Made by a program: the position numbers and the translations under genes
In this document: positions 51,837 through 61,156 of the stretch, in pieces
How the letters are laid out: each line of letters starts with the position of its first letter
Numbering within the stretch: position 1 is the stretch's first letter
Notes under the pieces: generated by a model
What the model saw: only the letters and a program-made list of their open reading frames with translations
Databases searched by the model: none
Told to the model about the DNA's origin: nothing
NCBI GenBank assembly: GCA_964391675.1
Contig: CAYMMX010000001.1
Location: 248,001-312,000 of the forward strand
Reading direction: 5' to 3'
Source: CAYMMX01 sp964391675
Lineage (GTDB): Bacteria; Cyanobacteriota; Vampirovibrionia; Gastranaerophilales; Gastranaerophilaceae
Length of the DNA stretch: 64,000 nucleotides

Positions 51837-52640
51837 ATGGTTAGCGGATCAAAAAATAAAAAGGAATTGGTTTTCGCAAAAGATAAAAAGCAGGGGGTAC
51901 TTGCTGTTTTTGCCATTTTTTTAATTATTGGAAGTGCTATTAATTTAAAAAACTCTATGCCGGAAAGAGACACCAATGGCACTTCTTCTTTACAAGAAGT
52001 TTCAAGTACTCAAAACCCTGGCTTAAATCAAAACCAACAAACAGATCAACAATCATTAGCTCAAGATGCTCAAGATATTTTTTCTCAAGCAATAAATTTT
52101 CAAGATAAAAATTCTCAAAATCAAAATTCTTCAATGAATAACAATGATGGAAGTGATATAGAAATAATAACTACTCCCAGAAACAAGGGGAAAATGGTTG
52201 CTATTACTGTTTTAGATACAGGAAGGGCAGATCCCTTTTTACCTTTGGGAGAAGCTCCTTTTTCAACACTTCATAAAAACAATAAAACAGCTGTTTCTTT
52301 GCCTTATTTAACTCCTCCTCCTGAAATTCTTTCTGTAAACTCTGATGCTCAGAACGTTATGAACACAACCATTTCAGGAATTTTATATGATAAACATAAT
52401 CCATCTGCAATTATTAATATTGAAGGAACGGATTATCTTGTAAAAAAAGGTGATATTATAAACAGATATAAAATTTTATCTATAGGCCAAAATCAAGTTC
52501 TTGTACAGCTTGGAAAAAATATTTATACAGCTGGCGTTGGAGAACTTCTTTCTCTAACTGATTTACGCAGTATAACCGCAAATTTAGATAAAAAATTTGG
52601 CGGCAATGATATTACAATAAACACAAAGAAAAAAGGTTAA
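51837..52640 (+). CDS. GspC/PilP-like inner-membrane protein of the secretin system
   Basis: 267 aa. A short basic N-terminus, one membrane helix (about 20-36, GVLAVFAIFLIIGSAI), a long Gln/Asn/Ser linker (about 45-120), then a beta domain (about 170-250: MNTTISGILYDKHNPSAIINIEGTDYLVKKGDIINRYKILSIGQNQVLVQLGKNIYTAGV) of the HR/PilP type, which in relatives contacts the secretin. It is the first gene of a five-gene operon, followed immediately by the secretin, which supports the role. TAGGA precedes the ATG. Confidence 0.75.
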   Translation: MVSGSKNKKELVFAKDKKQGVLAVFAIFLIIGSAINLKNSMPERDTNGTSSLQEVSSTQNPGLNQNQQTDQQSLAQDAQDIFSQAINFQDKNSQNQNSSMNNNDGSDIEIITTPRNKGKMVAITVLDTGRADPFLPLGEAPFSTLHKNNKTAVSLPYLTPPPEILSVNSDAQNVMNTTISGILYDKHNPSAIINIEGTDYLVKKGDIINRYKILSIGQNQVLVQLGKNIYTAGVGELLSLTDLRSITANLDKKFGGNDITINTKKKG

Positions 52641-52656
52641 TAACCGGGAGAAATAA

Positions 52657-54675
52657 ATGGTTAATAAAAAAACACAAAAATTTATATCCAGCTTTATACT
52701 GGCAACTTATATATTTTTTAGCACAGCACAAGTAGGCATGTGTTTAACATCTTCTCCATTGGTTAAAACCGGAATTGAGACACCTGTCTTAAGAAATCAA
52801 GATGAATCATCTTCTGTTAAACTGGAAAGTGAAATTGTTCTCTCAAAGAAAAATCCTAAAATTAATCTTAGTTTAAGAAATTCTGATGTACAACAAGTTC
52901 TAAGAATGCTTGCGGATAAAGCCGGTTTAAACATTATTTTTCATAGCTCTGTAAAAGCAGCAGTCGAAGCACAAAACATGATAAACCAACAACCTTCTAA
53001 CCAATCAAATAATGAAGAAGGAGGAGGGGGAGAAGAAAATAATAACAATAACAATAACAACAACAATAATAATGCTGCCACGAGTGCCTCTTCGGATGAA
53101 GACATCCCTTTAGATACAAAAGTTACACTGGACTTAGTAAATGTCCCTTTAAATGATGCCTTTAGAATGATTACCCAGGTTTCAGGATTAGCATATTATT
53201 TAGATAACAATACAATAATTGTTCTTTCTGCAAATGCCGCAAAAAAATTGAATATGTCAAGACAAGAAATGATGATAATTCCTGTTAAATATATTAATGC
53301 GGGAGCTATAGCAGAATTTTTAAACAGAAATATTTTTCAGAAAAACAAATCTGGACTAACAAACTCTCAGGTAGCAGCAACCAATCCGGCAAAAAATGAG
53401 GTTCTAATCTTTGGAACTAAAAATGATTATTTATTGGCTAAAAAAATTATATCACAATTTGATACTAAACCTTTGGAAGAATCTTTTATTGTAAATCATA
53501 CAACCCCAAAAGAAATGGCAAAATTAATTTGCGAAACATTATTTAATTATGGAACTCCGGAAGAAGATGACAATGCTCCTACAACAACTACTACTGCAAG
53601 TGATTTGGTTTTAGGTGAAAGTGTTTTAGTATGCAGAGATTCAAAAAAAATAAATGTTGACAGTGATGAAGAAAATGGTTCAGATAGCTCCAACTCTAGT
53701 GAAGAAAGTAGTAGTTCGGGAAGTTCCTCAAGTAATGTAAGTAAAATTTACTCACTAAACGACAATGGATTATCTATTGTATATAATCAACAAAAGGGCT
53801 CTGTTTCTGTAATTGGTGGATCTGCTCATCAACTAGAAATGGTTCGGGATTTTATTACAAAATATGATAAAAAACAACTTCAGGCTTATTTAGAATTATC
53901 AATTATTGAATTAAATGAAACAGGATCAAAAGAATTTAACAATACTTGGAATATATACAGCGGTTTCTTTAGTGGAACATTTAACGGCACAACTTCAACT
54001 AATAGTTCCTATCCGTCAATCATGTATGGCTACAATCAAGAAGGCCTGCCTATTTCAAAATATACTGGGCCGGGAACAATAACTTATGCCGTAAGTTATT
54101 TAATCAAAAACGGAAAAGGAAGAATCCTCGCAAATCCAAAGATTGTTGTAACAAACGGACAATTAGCAAAAATCGATTTGTCTTCAGATTATATTAAAAC
54201 TGTTACTTCTCAAATCATTACGGATTCTTCTTCAATAACACCTTCTGTTCAAAAAACCTATACAATTGGGAGTGATGAAGGTATAACTGTTGAAATGACT
54301 CCTTATATAAGTTCCGATGGATATGTTACAATGAATATTAAGCCTAATTATTCAACAGAAAAATCTTCTGTAAAAGAAACTAATTCTATAACAAATAAAG
54401 AAGATTTGGTTGCAACATTATTGCAAAGAAGGAATCTGGATTTAAAAAATATTAGAATAAAAGATGGAGAAACCTTTGTTATTGGCGGAATGATAAGAGA
54501 TTATGAACAACAAACTATTTCAAAAATTCCTGTTCTGGGAGATTTACCTGGCGTTGGAATGTTCTTCAGAAATACCTCTTCTACAAAAGAAAAACAAGAG
54601 TTGGTTATAATGATAACACCTAAAATTATCAAAGATACAGAAGATGTGGTTACAAATTCAAATATGACTTTATAA
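52657..54675 (+). CDS. Secretin (GspD/PilQ family)
   Basis: 672 aa, with Shine-Dalgarno CGGGAG. Signal sequence about 1-33. An STN/N0-like domain (KINLSLRNSDVQQVLRMLADKAGLNIIFHSS) is interrupted by a 12-Asn run (from 53038), then N1-type repeats (IPVKYINAGAIAEFLN, FIVNHTTPKEMAKLICETLF), a Ser-rich insert (about 345-365), and the secretin barrel (LQAYLELSIIELNETGSKEF, GRILANPKIVVTNGQLA, VTMNIKPNYS, FVIGGMIRDYEQQTISKIPVLGDLPGVGMFFR). It forms the outer-membrane gate. The neighbours are the ATPase and the platform protein. Confidence 0.95.
   Translation: MVNKKTQKFISSFILATYIFFSTAQVGMCLTSSPLVKTGIETPVLRNQDESSSVKLESEIVLSKKNPKINLSLRNSDVQQVLRMLADKAGLNIIFHSSVKAAVEAQNMINQQPSNQSNNEEGGGGEENNNNNNNNNNNNAATSASSDEDIPLDTKVTLDLVNVPLNDAFRMITQVSGLAYYLDNNTIIVLSANAAKKLNMSRQEMMIIPVKYINAGAIAEFLNRNIFQKNKSGLTNSQVAATNPAKNEVLIFGTKNDYLLAKKIISQFDTKPLEESFIVNHTTPKEMAKLICETLFNYGTPEEDDNAPTTTTTASDLVLGESVLVCRDSKKINVDSDEENGSDSSNSSEESSSSGSSSSNVSKIYSLNDNGLSIVYNQQKGSVSVIGGSAHQLEMVRDFITKYDKKQLQAYLELSIIELNETGSKEFNNTWNIYSGFFSGTFNGTTSTNSSYPSIMYGYNQEGLPISKYTGPGTITYAVSYLIKNGKGRILANPKIVVTNGQLAKIDLSSDYIKTVTSQIITDSSSITPSVQKTYTIGSDEGITVEMTPYISSDGYVTMNIKPNYSTEKSSVKETNSITNKEDLVATLLQRRNLDLKNIRIKDGETFVIGGMIRDYEQQTISKIPVLGDLPGVGMFFRNTSSTKEKQELVIMITPKIIKDTEDVVTNSNMTL
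53038..53073 (+). repeat. AAY trinucleotide tract encoding 12 asparagines
   Basis: Twelve AAT/AAC codons in a row inside the secretin gene. Length changes by slippage would keep the frame. It lies in a probable linker. Confidence 0.8.
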
Positions 54676-54677
54676 AA

Positions 54678-56744
54678 ATGAAAGATGTTTTAAGTAAATT
54701 AAAAGATAGCATTAATAAAGACCTTATTTCAAAGTTTGGTTTTGACTTATTGGAACAAATGAAATTTGTTCCAATAAGTGTTAAGGATAATTTTGCATAT
54801 GTTGCAATAAACCCTTTTGCAAATAAAGAAGATATTGCTTCCATGCTAAAAAATGAAAATTTAGATGTAAAATTTATTCAACTTTCTGATGAAGAAATAG
54901 AAGAACTTTTACAATTTGTTTCTAGTCCCCTTCCTGAATCTCCTAAAACAAAAAGTCCTGCGGAAAACATAAATGATAAAAAAGAACAGCAATTAGAATC
55001 TTCACATAATATTGCAAACGGCGGTCCTAAAAAGAAGTTAGGTGAAATTCTTATAGAAGAGGGGTTAATAACAGAAACTCAACTAATTGAAGCTCTTTCT
55101 GAGAGTAAAAGACTTGAAATGCCTTTAGGTTCAACTTTATATACCCTTGGTTTTATATCTCTTAAACAATTAAAAGAAACTTTGCAAAAGCAACAAGGTT
55201 ATGAAACCGTTAATACAGATCAATTACAAGTTCAGGAAAAAGTTGTCAATATTTTACCTGAAGATTTTATTAAGGCAAACAAAGTTATTCCTGTTTCTTC
55301 TGATGGTAGAAATCTTGTTGTAGGAATGGTAAATCCGAATGATTTAAAAGTTTTAAAAGATATTGTTTATTTAACAGGACAAAAACCTAGAGCAATGATT
55401 ATAACTCATTTTGAGTTTGAAAATTTTATTGAAACATTTTATAGTCATTCAAAAAAAGAAACAAAAGATATTATTCAAAGTATAGAAAATTCTCTTGAAA
55501 TTGAAGTTGAAGAATCTTTGTGGGATCAAGTAGAAAGAGATTTGCAAGATCAATCAGGTTCAGTCGCAAAATTCGTAAATAAAATTATAACTGATGGTAT
55601 TGATAGTAAAGCCAGTGATATTCACATTGAACCAAGACTTGTTAATTATGTAGTAAGATACAGAATTGACGGTATTTTGAGGCATGTAATTGATATCCCT
55701 CCAAAAGTTGAACAAGCTATTTTAACAAGATTTAAGGTTCTTGCAAGAATGAATATTGCCGAACACAGAAGGTCACAGGATGGAACTTTTTCAATAAAAT
55801 ATAAAAATAATTCATATGATTTTAGGATAAATACATTACCTGTGAGCGGAAAGGAAAAAGTTGTTATAAGAATTCTTGCTCCCGCAATAAGTTTAAGCTC
55901 AGAGGATACAAGCATTCAATTAATCGGTGCTAAACCGGATGACATTGAAAAATTAACAAAAATTGTTTCCTGTCCAAATGGAATAGTTTTAACATCAGGA
56001 CCTACCGGTTCAGGTAAAACAACTACCTTGTATTCAATTTTAAAGAGTCTAAATACCGAAGATGTAAACATAACAACTATTGAAGACCCTGTTGAAATAA
56101 AGCTTGAAGGAGTAAATCAATCTCAAGTTAACACCAAGGCCGGAATAACTTTTGCATCATGTATGAGAGCCATTTTAAGACAAGACCCCGATATCATTCT
56201 TGTTGGTGAAATAAGAGATTACGAAACACTTGAAGTTGCAATTTCTGCAGCTCTCACCGGTCACCTTGTACTAAGCACCGTTCACACAAATTCTGCTGCT
56301 GCAACAGTAACTCGTTTAATTGAAATGGGAGCAAAAGATTATCTTGTTTCTTCTACATTATCAGGAGTTATAGCTCAAAGACTTGTCAGAAAACTATGTG
56401 ATGAATGTAAAGAAGAATATTATCCATCAAAAGAAGATGCTCAAAAAATATTATTAGATGAAGAACAAATCGAAAAATTTATGAAAACTAAAATTTATCA
56501 TAAAAAAGGTTGTAAAGAATGTGATTATAGCGGCTATAAAGGTAGATTGGGTGTATATGAAATTTTACCCGTCAATAAAGAAATTAAAAAACTTATAGCA
56601 ATTGGTGCTCATGATATTGAAATTGAAGATGCTGCGATTGCTTGCGGAATGAAAACACTTAATCAGGCTTGTTTGGAAAATATTCTAAATGGTGAAACAA
56701 CAATTGAAGAATTTGTCCGAGTTCTCGGTATTGTTAATGAATAA
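54678..56744 (+). CDS. GspE/PilB-type assembly ATPase with MshEN domain
   Basis: 688 aa, starting 3 nt after the secretin stop. An N-terminal region includes the MshEN pattern KLGEILIEEGLITETQLIEAL and PLGSTLYTLGFISLKQLKETLQKQ (about 115-175), which in relatives binds c-di-GMP. The ATPase domain has Walker A TSGPTGSGKTTTLYSIL, Asp box IEDPVEI, Walker B RQDPDIILVGEIRD, His box LSTVHTNSA, and the zinc tetracysteine CDEC...CKECDYSGYKGRLGVYEIL. It powers pseudopilus or pilus extension. Confidence 0.96.
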   Translation: MKDVLSKLKDSINKDLISKFGFDLLEQMKFVPISVKDNFAYVAINPFANKEDIASMLKNENLDVKFIQLSDEEIEELLQFVSSPLPESPKTKSPAENINDKKEQQLESSHNIANGGPKKKLGEILIEEGLITETQLIEALSESKRLEMPLGSTLYTLGFISLKQLKETLQKQQGYETVNTDQLQVQEKVVNILPEDFIKANKVIPVSSDGRNLVVGMVNPNDLKVLKDIVYLTGQKPRAMIITHFEFENFIETFYSHSKKETKDIIQSIENSLEIEVEESLWDQVERDLQDQSGSVAKFVNKIITDGIDSKASDIHIEPRLVNYVVRYRIDGILRHVIDIPPKVEQAILTRFKVLARMNIAEHRRSQDGTFSIKYKNNSYDFRINTLPVSGKEKVVIRILAPAISLSSEDTSIQLIGAKPDDIEKLTKIVSCPNGIVLTSGPTGSGKTTTLYSILKSLNTEDVNITTIEDPVEIKLEGVNQSQVNTKAGITFASCMRAILRQDPDIILVGEIRDYETLEVAISAALTGHLVLSTVHTNSAAATVTRLIEMGAKDYLVSSTLSGVIAQRLVRKLCDECKEEYYPSKEDAQKILLDEEQIEKFMKTKIYHKKGCKECDYSGYKGRLGVYEILPVNKEIKKLIAIGAHDIEIEDAAIACGMKTLNQACLENILNGETTIEEFVRVLGIVNE

Positions 56745-56755
56745 GGGACTTTTTG

Positions 56756-57970
56756 ATGACTATTTATAATTACATAGCCTTAAAAAACAATAAAGACATA
56801 GTCAAGGGAAAAGTTGAAGCAAACAGTCTCAGAGAAGCTCGTGAAAATGTTAGAAAAATGGGATTTTTACCGACAAAAATATACGAGGAAGTTAAAGCAT
56901 CAGCAGCAGAAAACAAAATAGAAGCAAAAAAACTTCAAAATTTAAACCTACAAGAAAAAATAGATTTTACATCAACTTTTCAAATCCTTGCTCAATCAGG
57001 GATTCCTGTTATTGAGTCGTTAATTTTTATAGAAAATGATGCGGCAAAACCAAAAATAAGAACTGTAGCAAAAGAGATTCGAAGACAAATTATGGCAGGT
57101 TCAACTTTTGCTGATACTATAGCAAAATACCCGCATATTTTTGGTCAAATATATATAGGGCTTGTAAAGGCCGGTGAAGATTCCGGAGAATTAGAAAAAA
57201 CATTAGAAAGACTTTTAGAATTATTAAAAAAAGAAGCCGCTATTAAATCAAAAGTTACAGGAACATTAATTTATCCTGCCTTTGTAATAATTCTTGCAAT
57301 GGTTATTGTAACAATAATGTTGGTTTTTGTATTTCCTGCTTTCCGTGATATGTTTGAATCTCAGGGCAAAGAGCTTCCTGTTATTACAGCAACATTAATG
57401 TCTTTGGGAGAATTTTTAAGACAATACTGGATTTTAATACCTATAATTTTTGGGACTGTTATTTTTGGAACTACATTTTTATTTAAATGGGAACCAAGCA
57501 AAAGAATTATTGATGAATATTCTTTAAAAGTTCCTCTTATTTCTGATTTGATACAATTTTCAAATTTTTCAAACTTCATTGCTGTTATGCAAGTTGCTTA
57601 TGATGCAGGTGTTCCGATTGTAGATTGTCTTTATTTATCTAATTTAACATTGACTAATTTTACTCTTCGAGATAAAATTTCTAAAGCAACAAGTAATGTT
57701 CAGCAAGGTCAACACTTATCTATGGCGTTAAAATCAACTCAAGTTATGCCCAAAATGATATTGTTTATGATTGCAACCGGGGAACAATCCGGTAGGCTTG
57801 GAGATATGCTATTACAAGCAATTTCATTTATTGACAAAAAATTGGATACAATTATTGAAACAATGACAAAAATGGTTGAACCGATAATGTTAATAGTAAT
57901 AGGAAGTATAGTATTAGTTTTGGCTTTAGCACTTTATTTACCGTTATTCCAATCTTATGCGGCAAGTTAA
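56756..57970 (+). CDS. GspF/PilC-type inner-membrane platform protein
   Basis: 404 aa from the ATG at 56756 (AAGGG upstream). Duplicated T2SSF domains: first half IDFTSTFQILAQSGIPVIESLIF, YPHIFGQIYIGLVKAGEDSGELEKTLERL; second half FSNFIAVMQVAYDAGVPIVDCLYLS, MPKMILFMIATGEQSGRLGDML. There are three membrane helices (about 170-195, 220-245, 375-398). It is the rotor-like platform contacted by the ATPase. Next in operon after the ATPase gene. Confidence 0.96.
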   Translation: MTIYNYIALKNNKDIVKGKVEANSLREARENVRKMGFLPTKIYEEVKASAAENKIEAKKLQNLNLQEKIDFTSTFQILAQSGIPVIESLIFIENDAAKPKIRTVAKEIRRQIMAGSTFADTIAKYPHIFGQIYIGLVKAGEDSGELEKTLERLLELLKKEAAIKSKVTGTLIYPAFVIILAMVIVTIMLVFVFPAFRDMFESQGKELPVITATLMSLGEFLRQYWILIPIIFGTVIFGTTFLFKWEPSKRIIDEYSLKVPLISDLIQFSNFSNFIAVMQVAYDAGVPIVDCLYLSNLTLTNFTLRDKISKATSNVQQGQHLSMALKSTQVMPKMILFMIATGEQSGRLGDMLLQAISFIDKKLDTIIETMTKMVEPIMLIVIGSIVLVLALALYLPLFQSYAAS

Positions 57971-57984
57971 AAAGGAAATAAATT

Positions 57985-58278
57985 ATGACAGAAAACTTAG
58001 AAAATGAAAGTAATGAATTAATCACAGGAGTTTGGTCTGAAAGGGTCTTAGTTGTGACTCAAGATTATGAAATCAAAGGTTATGTTTTTATGCCAAGAAC
58101 GGGTAAAAAGAATCGGGTTTTGTCAGATATTTTAAATGGATTAAAAAGATTTGTTGCAATAAAAGATTGTGAAATTTCACACAGGCTTAACCCTAACAGA
58201 AGAACCGAATACCATGCTTTTTTACAGTTGAATTTAAATTCTATAATTCTTTTAAGACCAACGTTAGAAGATGAATAA
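57985..58278 (+). CDS. Small protein encoded at the end of the secretion/pilus operon
   Basis: 97 aa, Shine-Dalgarno AAAGGAA, 14 nt after the platform gene. SERVLVVTQDYEIKGYVFMPRTGKKNRVLSDILNGLKRFVAIKDCEIS...HAFLQLNLNSIILLRP is a compact beta-rich domain resembling the small DUF6812-type proteins; that name is from memory of similar sequences and is uncertain. Its position suggests a regulatory or accessory role in the system. There is no signal peptide, so it is cytosolic. Confidence 0.7.
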   Translation: MTENLENESNELITGVWSERVLVVTQDYEIKGYVFMPRTGKKNRVLSDILNGLKRFVAIKDCEISHRLNPNRRTEYHAFLQLNLNSIILLRPTLEDE

Positions 58279-58298
58279 TAACATTAATACCTAATTTT

Positions 58299-58835
58299 TT
58301 ATTTTCTTTTATATAAGCCTATCAACTCGGCTTTTTCTATAATATTATCTTTGATTTCTTTTTCAATTTGAAATTTAGTAGCAGCTTCAGGCAACATTAA
58401 TTTTTTATCGATAGCATATAATTTGAAAAAATATCTATGAGTTCCGCTTGGAGGGCAAGGTCCACCCCATCCTGTTCTTTTAAAGTCTGTCATTCCTTGT
58501 TTTGAAGATTTAGGCATGCTTTGTGCATTAATTTCTTGTGTTTGAGGCGGAATATTATAAACAACCCAATGAACCCAAGTTCCCATAGGAGCATCCGGAT
58601 CATCTACAATTAAAACAAGTTCTTCTGTTTTTGCAGGAACATCAAAAATTTTTATAATCGGGGCTAAATCTTTACCGTCACAGGTATAAATTGACGGGAT
58701 ACTACTATTATGATCAAAATCAGTTGTAATTTTCATATTACCCTCCTTTGTTTTAAGTAAAATATCTTTATGTAATACTTTAGCACTAATAATTAAACTT
58801 GCAATAATAAGAGTAATTAATAAAAATTTATTCAT
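58299..58835 (-). CDS. PEBP-family protein (YbhB/YbcL type), possibly with two translation starts
   Basis: 178 aa from the ATG at 58835 (AGGA upstream), giving an N-terminal hydrophobic helix (MNKFLLITLIIASLIISA) that would export or anchor it. An internal ATG at 58736 has a stronger Shine-Dalgarno, AAAGGAGGG, and would give the usual 145-aa cytosolic PEBP (MKITTDFDHNSSIPSIYTCDGKDLAP). Core motifs: IVDDPDAPMGTWVHWVVYNIP and GGPCPPSGTHRYFFKLYAID. PEBPs bind phosphate-type ligands; the role of the bacterial ones is unclear. Confidence 0.9.
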   Translation of the reverse strand: MNKFLLITLIIASLIISAKVLHKDILLKTKEGNMKITTDFDHNSSIPSIYTCDGKDLAPIIKIFDVPAKTEELVLIVDDPDAPMGTWVHWVVYNIPPQTQEINAQSMPKSSKQGMTDFKRTGWGGPCPPSGTHRYFFKLYAIDKKLMLPEAATKFQIEKEIKDNIIEKAELIGLYKRK

Positions 58836-58842
58836 TTTGTTC

Positions 58843-59847
58843 CTAATTCATCGAGTATTTTCCACATGTGCTTCCCCAACGAGCAACAATATTTCCCTTA
58901 ATATCTTTTATATTTTCTACATGATGTTGTGTTTCATTGCTTTCTACTATAGTAATAATTTCACAGTTATTTGCACAATCATTACACTCGCAGGTAATAG
59001 AATTAAAATGCATATCGCCAACTTGCCAGCCTTTAAATTTTGTCTGCTGTTGCGTATATTGATGATTTTCCATAGCTAAAAGAGCTGAACCGATTGCTCC
59101 CATTGTTTGATGGTTGTCTGGTACAATTATATTTGTCCCCAAAGCCTCTTCAAAGGCTTTAACCATACCAACATTTGTAGCTACTCCCCCTTGAAAAGAA
59201 ACTGTTGGGAGAATTTCTTTACCCAAGGCAAGATTACTTAAATAATTTCTTACTAAAGCTTGACAAAGTCCGTATAATAAATCTTCTACCGCATAACCCA
59301 ATTGTTGTTTGTGAATTAAATCACTTTCTGCAAAAACCCCGCAACGACCTGCAATTCTTGCAGGATTTTCAGACTTTAGAGCAGTTTCTCCAAAAATTTC
59401 AATCGGAACATTTAATCTGTTTGCCTGTTGGTCAAGAAAACTTCCTGTACCGGCTGCACAAACTGTATTCATAGCAAAATCTGTAACTATACCGTCTCTT
59501 AAAAGAATTATTTTACTATCTTGCCCACCTATTTCAAGAATTGTTTGAACACCCGGAATATATGTACTGGCAGCAACTGCATGAGCCGTTATCTCGTTTT
59601 TTATGACGTCGGCACCAACTAAAGCTCCTGCAAGATTTCTGCCGCTTCCTGTTGTTCCTACTCCCTTTACTTCATATTCACAAAGGGCTTTTTTAAATAA
59701 TTCTTTTAATCCTGACTGAACTGCTAAAACAGGTTTTCCTGCTGTTCTTAGCATATAACTGTCTATATATTTGCCTTTTTCATCAACTAAAGCAACTTTT
59801 GTTGTTACTGAACCAACATCTATTCCTAAATATACCGTAAGTGCCAT
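58843..59847 (-). CDS. Acyl-CoA dehydratase activase-type ATPase (BadF/BadG/HgdC family)
   Basis: 334 aa. ASKHA ATPase motifs: YLGIDVGSVTTKVALVDEKG, GVGTTGSGRNLAG, EIGGQDSKII and SFQGGVATNVGMV. The two Fe-S cluster cysteines are in NTVCAAGTGSFLDQQA and AGRCGVFAESD. The C-terminus adds a second cysteine group (CECNDCANNCE). Such activases inject an electron into 2-hydroxyacyl-CoA dehydratases or benzoyl-CoA reductases under anaerobic conditions. No dehydratase subunit is adjacent, so the partner is unknown. It supports an anaerobic lifestyle. Shine-Dalgarno AGGAAAG. Confidence 0.9.
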   Translation of the reverse strand: MALTVYLGIDVGSVTTKVALVDEKGKYIDSYMLRTAGKPVLAVQSGLKELFKKALCEYEVKGVGTTGSGRNLAGALVGADVIKNEITAHAVAASTYIPGVQTILEIGGQDSKIILLRDGIVTDFAMNTVCAAGTGSFLDQQANRLNVPIEIFGETALKSENPARIAGRCGVFAESDLIHKQQLGYAVEDLLYGLCQALVRNYLSNLALGKEILPTVSFQGGVATNVGMVKAFEEALGTNIIVPDNHQTMGAIGSALLAMENHQYTQQQTKFKGWQVGDMHFNSITCECNDCANNCEIITIVESNETQHHVENIKDIKGNIVARWGSTCGKYSMN

Positions 59848-59899
59848 TTTTATTTCTTTCCTATTGTCTTTTTATTTAATAATCTCAAAAACAAAAAAG

Positions 59900-61150
59900 C
59901 TAAACAATAGTTTGTAAAACTTTCAATACAAATTGTGTTGCCCCTTTGTTTTGTTCAAAAACTTTTTCACAATCCTTTGATATCATTTGATAATAATTTT
60001 CATCCGTTAAAAGTTTTTTTAACGCTTGAGTTAATTCTTTTTCTGTATTAACTATTTTTGCACAGTTTGCTGAGTTTAAAATTGCAAAAATATCTTTAAA
60101 GTTATGAATAGATGGTCCCGAAACAACAGGCTTCTTAAAAATGGTTGCTTCAAGCGGATTGTGTCCTCCAACACCTTTTTTGCCAAAATTATCTCCTCCG
60201 GCAACAGGAAAACTTCCTCCCATAAAAACAACATCGCTTATTGAATAAAACTTAGAAAGCTCGCCCATTGTATCTAATAAAACAATATCGTTATTTTCAA
60301 AAGTGTCATTCTTTGATCTAAATCCACAATTAAAATTATATTTAGCTTGTAAATGACGTGGGGCAATAAGAAGTTTTAATTTTGGAATTTCTTTTTGCAG
60401 TTCATAAAAAGATTTTATTATTATATCTTCTTCTCCAAAATGCGTACTGCCTGCTAAAATTATTTTGTGTTCAGGGTTTTTAGAAAAATTTAAGTTGTTT
60501 GTTTCAGGTTGATTAATGTCAAATTTTAAATTTCCCATGATTTCTGTTTTATCAGGTTTTGCGCCTAGAGAAATAAATTTATTATAATCTTGTTTGCTTT
60601 GGGGATAAATGCTTTTATATTTTTTTAAAATGGGTTCAAAAATATATTTAAGCTTTTTATAACTTTTATATGTTCTATCGGAAATTCTTGCATTTATTAT
60701 ATATGTTGGAATTTGTTTTTTATTTGTAATATGCGCAAAATTTGGCCACAATTCTGTTTCCATAACAAAAATAGCATCTGGCTTTAATTTTTTTATCATG
60801 TTTTTTATGCAAAACGGAAAATCAAAAGGGAAATATGTTATTAAATCAACGATATTAGCAAGTTTATTTTGTGCAATTTCTTGTCCTGTTTTTGTTCCTG
60901 TCATAACAATAATATTGATAGTAGGAAAAGAATCTCTGGTTCTTTTTATCAAATTTTCCATTGCAATTACTTCCCCGACAGAAACGCCATAAAAAATTAT
61001 TATCTTACCTGTCTTTTCTTTTTTAAAGTTATATTTATATCCCAATTTTTCCTTAAATCCGTATATTAATTTTGGTATAAATAAGCCTGAAATTAACCAA
61101 AAAGGCAATGCAATCAAAAAAGCTATTGTTGATAAAATTCCATAAATCAT
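59900..61150 (-). CDS. waaA: 3-deoxy-D-manno-octulosonic acid (Kdo) transferase
   Basis: 416 aa. N-terminal membrane anchor (about 2-24), then the GT-B fold: FYGVSVGEVIAMENL, FPFDFPFCIKNMIKKLKPDAIFVMETELWPN (catalytic Glu region), YIINARISDRTYKSY, ILAGSTHFGEEDIII, LLIAPRHLQ, VFMGGSFPVAGGDNFGKKGVGGHNPLEA. It adds Kdo from CMP-Kdo to lipid A precursor, so the organism likely makes LPS. TAAAAT is 6 nt from the ATG and there is no Shine-Dalgarno (possibly leaderless). Confidence 0.95.
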   Translation of the reverse strand: MIYGILSTIAFLIALPFWLISGLFIPKLIYGFKEKLGYKYNFKKEKTGKIIIFYGVSVGEVIAMENLIKRTRDSFPTINIIVMTGTKTGQEIAQNKLANIVDLITYFPFDFPFCIKNMIKKLKPDAIFVMETELWPNFAHITNKKQIPTYIINARISDRTYKSYKKLKYIFEPILKKYKSIYPQSKQDYNKFISLGAKPDKTEIMGNLKFDINQPETNNLNFSKNPEHKIILAGSTHFGEEDIIIKSFYELQKEIPKLKLLIAPRHLQAKYNFNCGFRSKNDTFENNDIVLLDTMGELSKFYSISDVVFMGGSFPVAGGDNFGKKGVGGHNPLEATIFKKPVVSGPSIHNFKDIFAILNSANCAKIVNTEKELTQALKKLLTDENYYQMISKDCEKVFEQNKGATQFVLKVLQTIV

Positions 61151-61156
61151 GGTTTT

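Noticed and set aside
53038..53073. AAY tract as a CRISPR-like or phase-variable simple repeat
   Set aside because: It has no spacer structure, and any length change is in-frame, so on/off switching is not expected.
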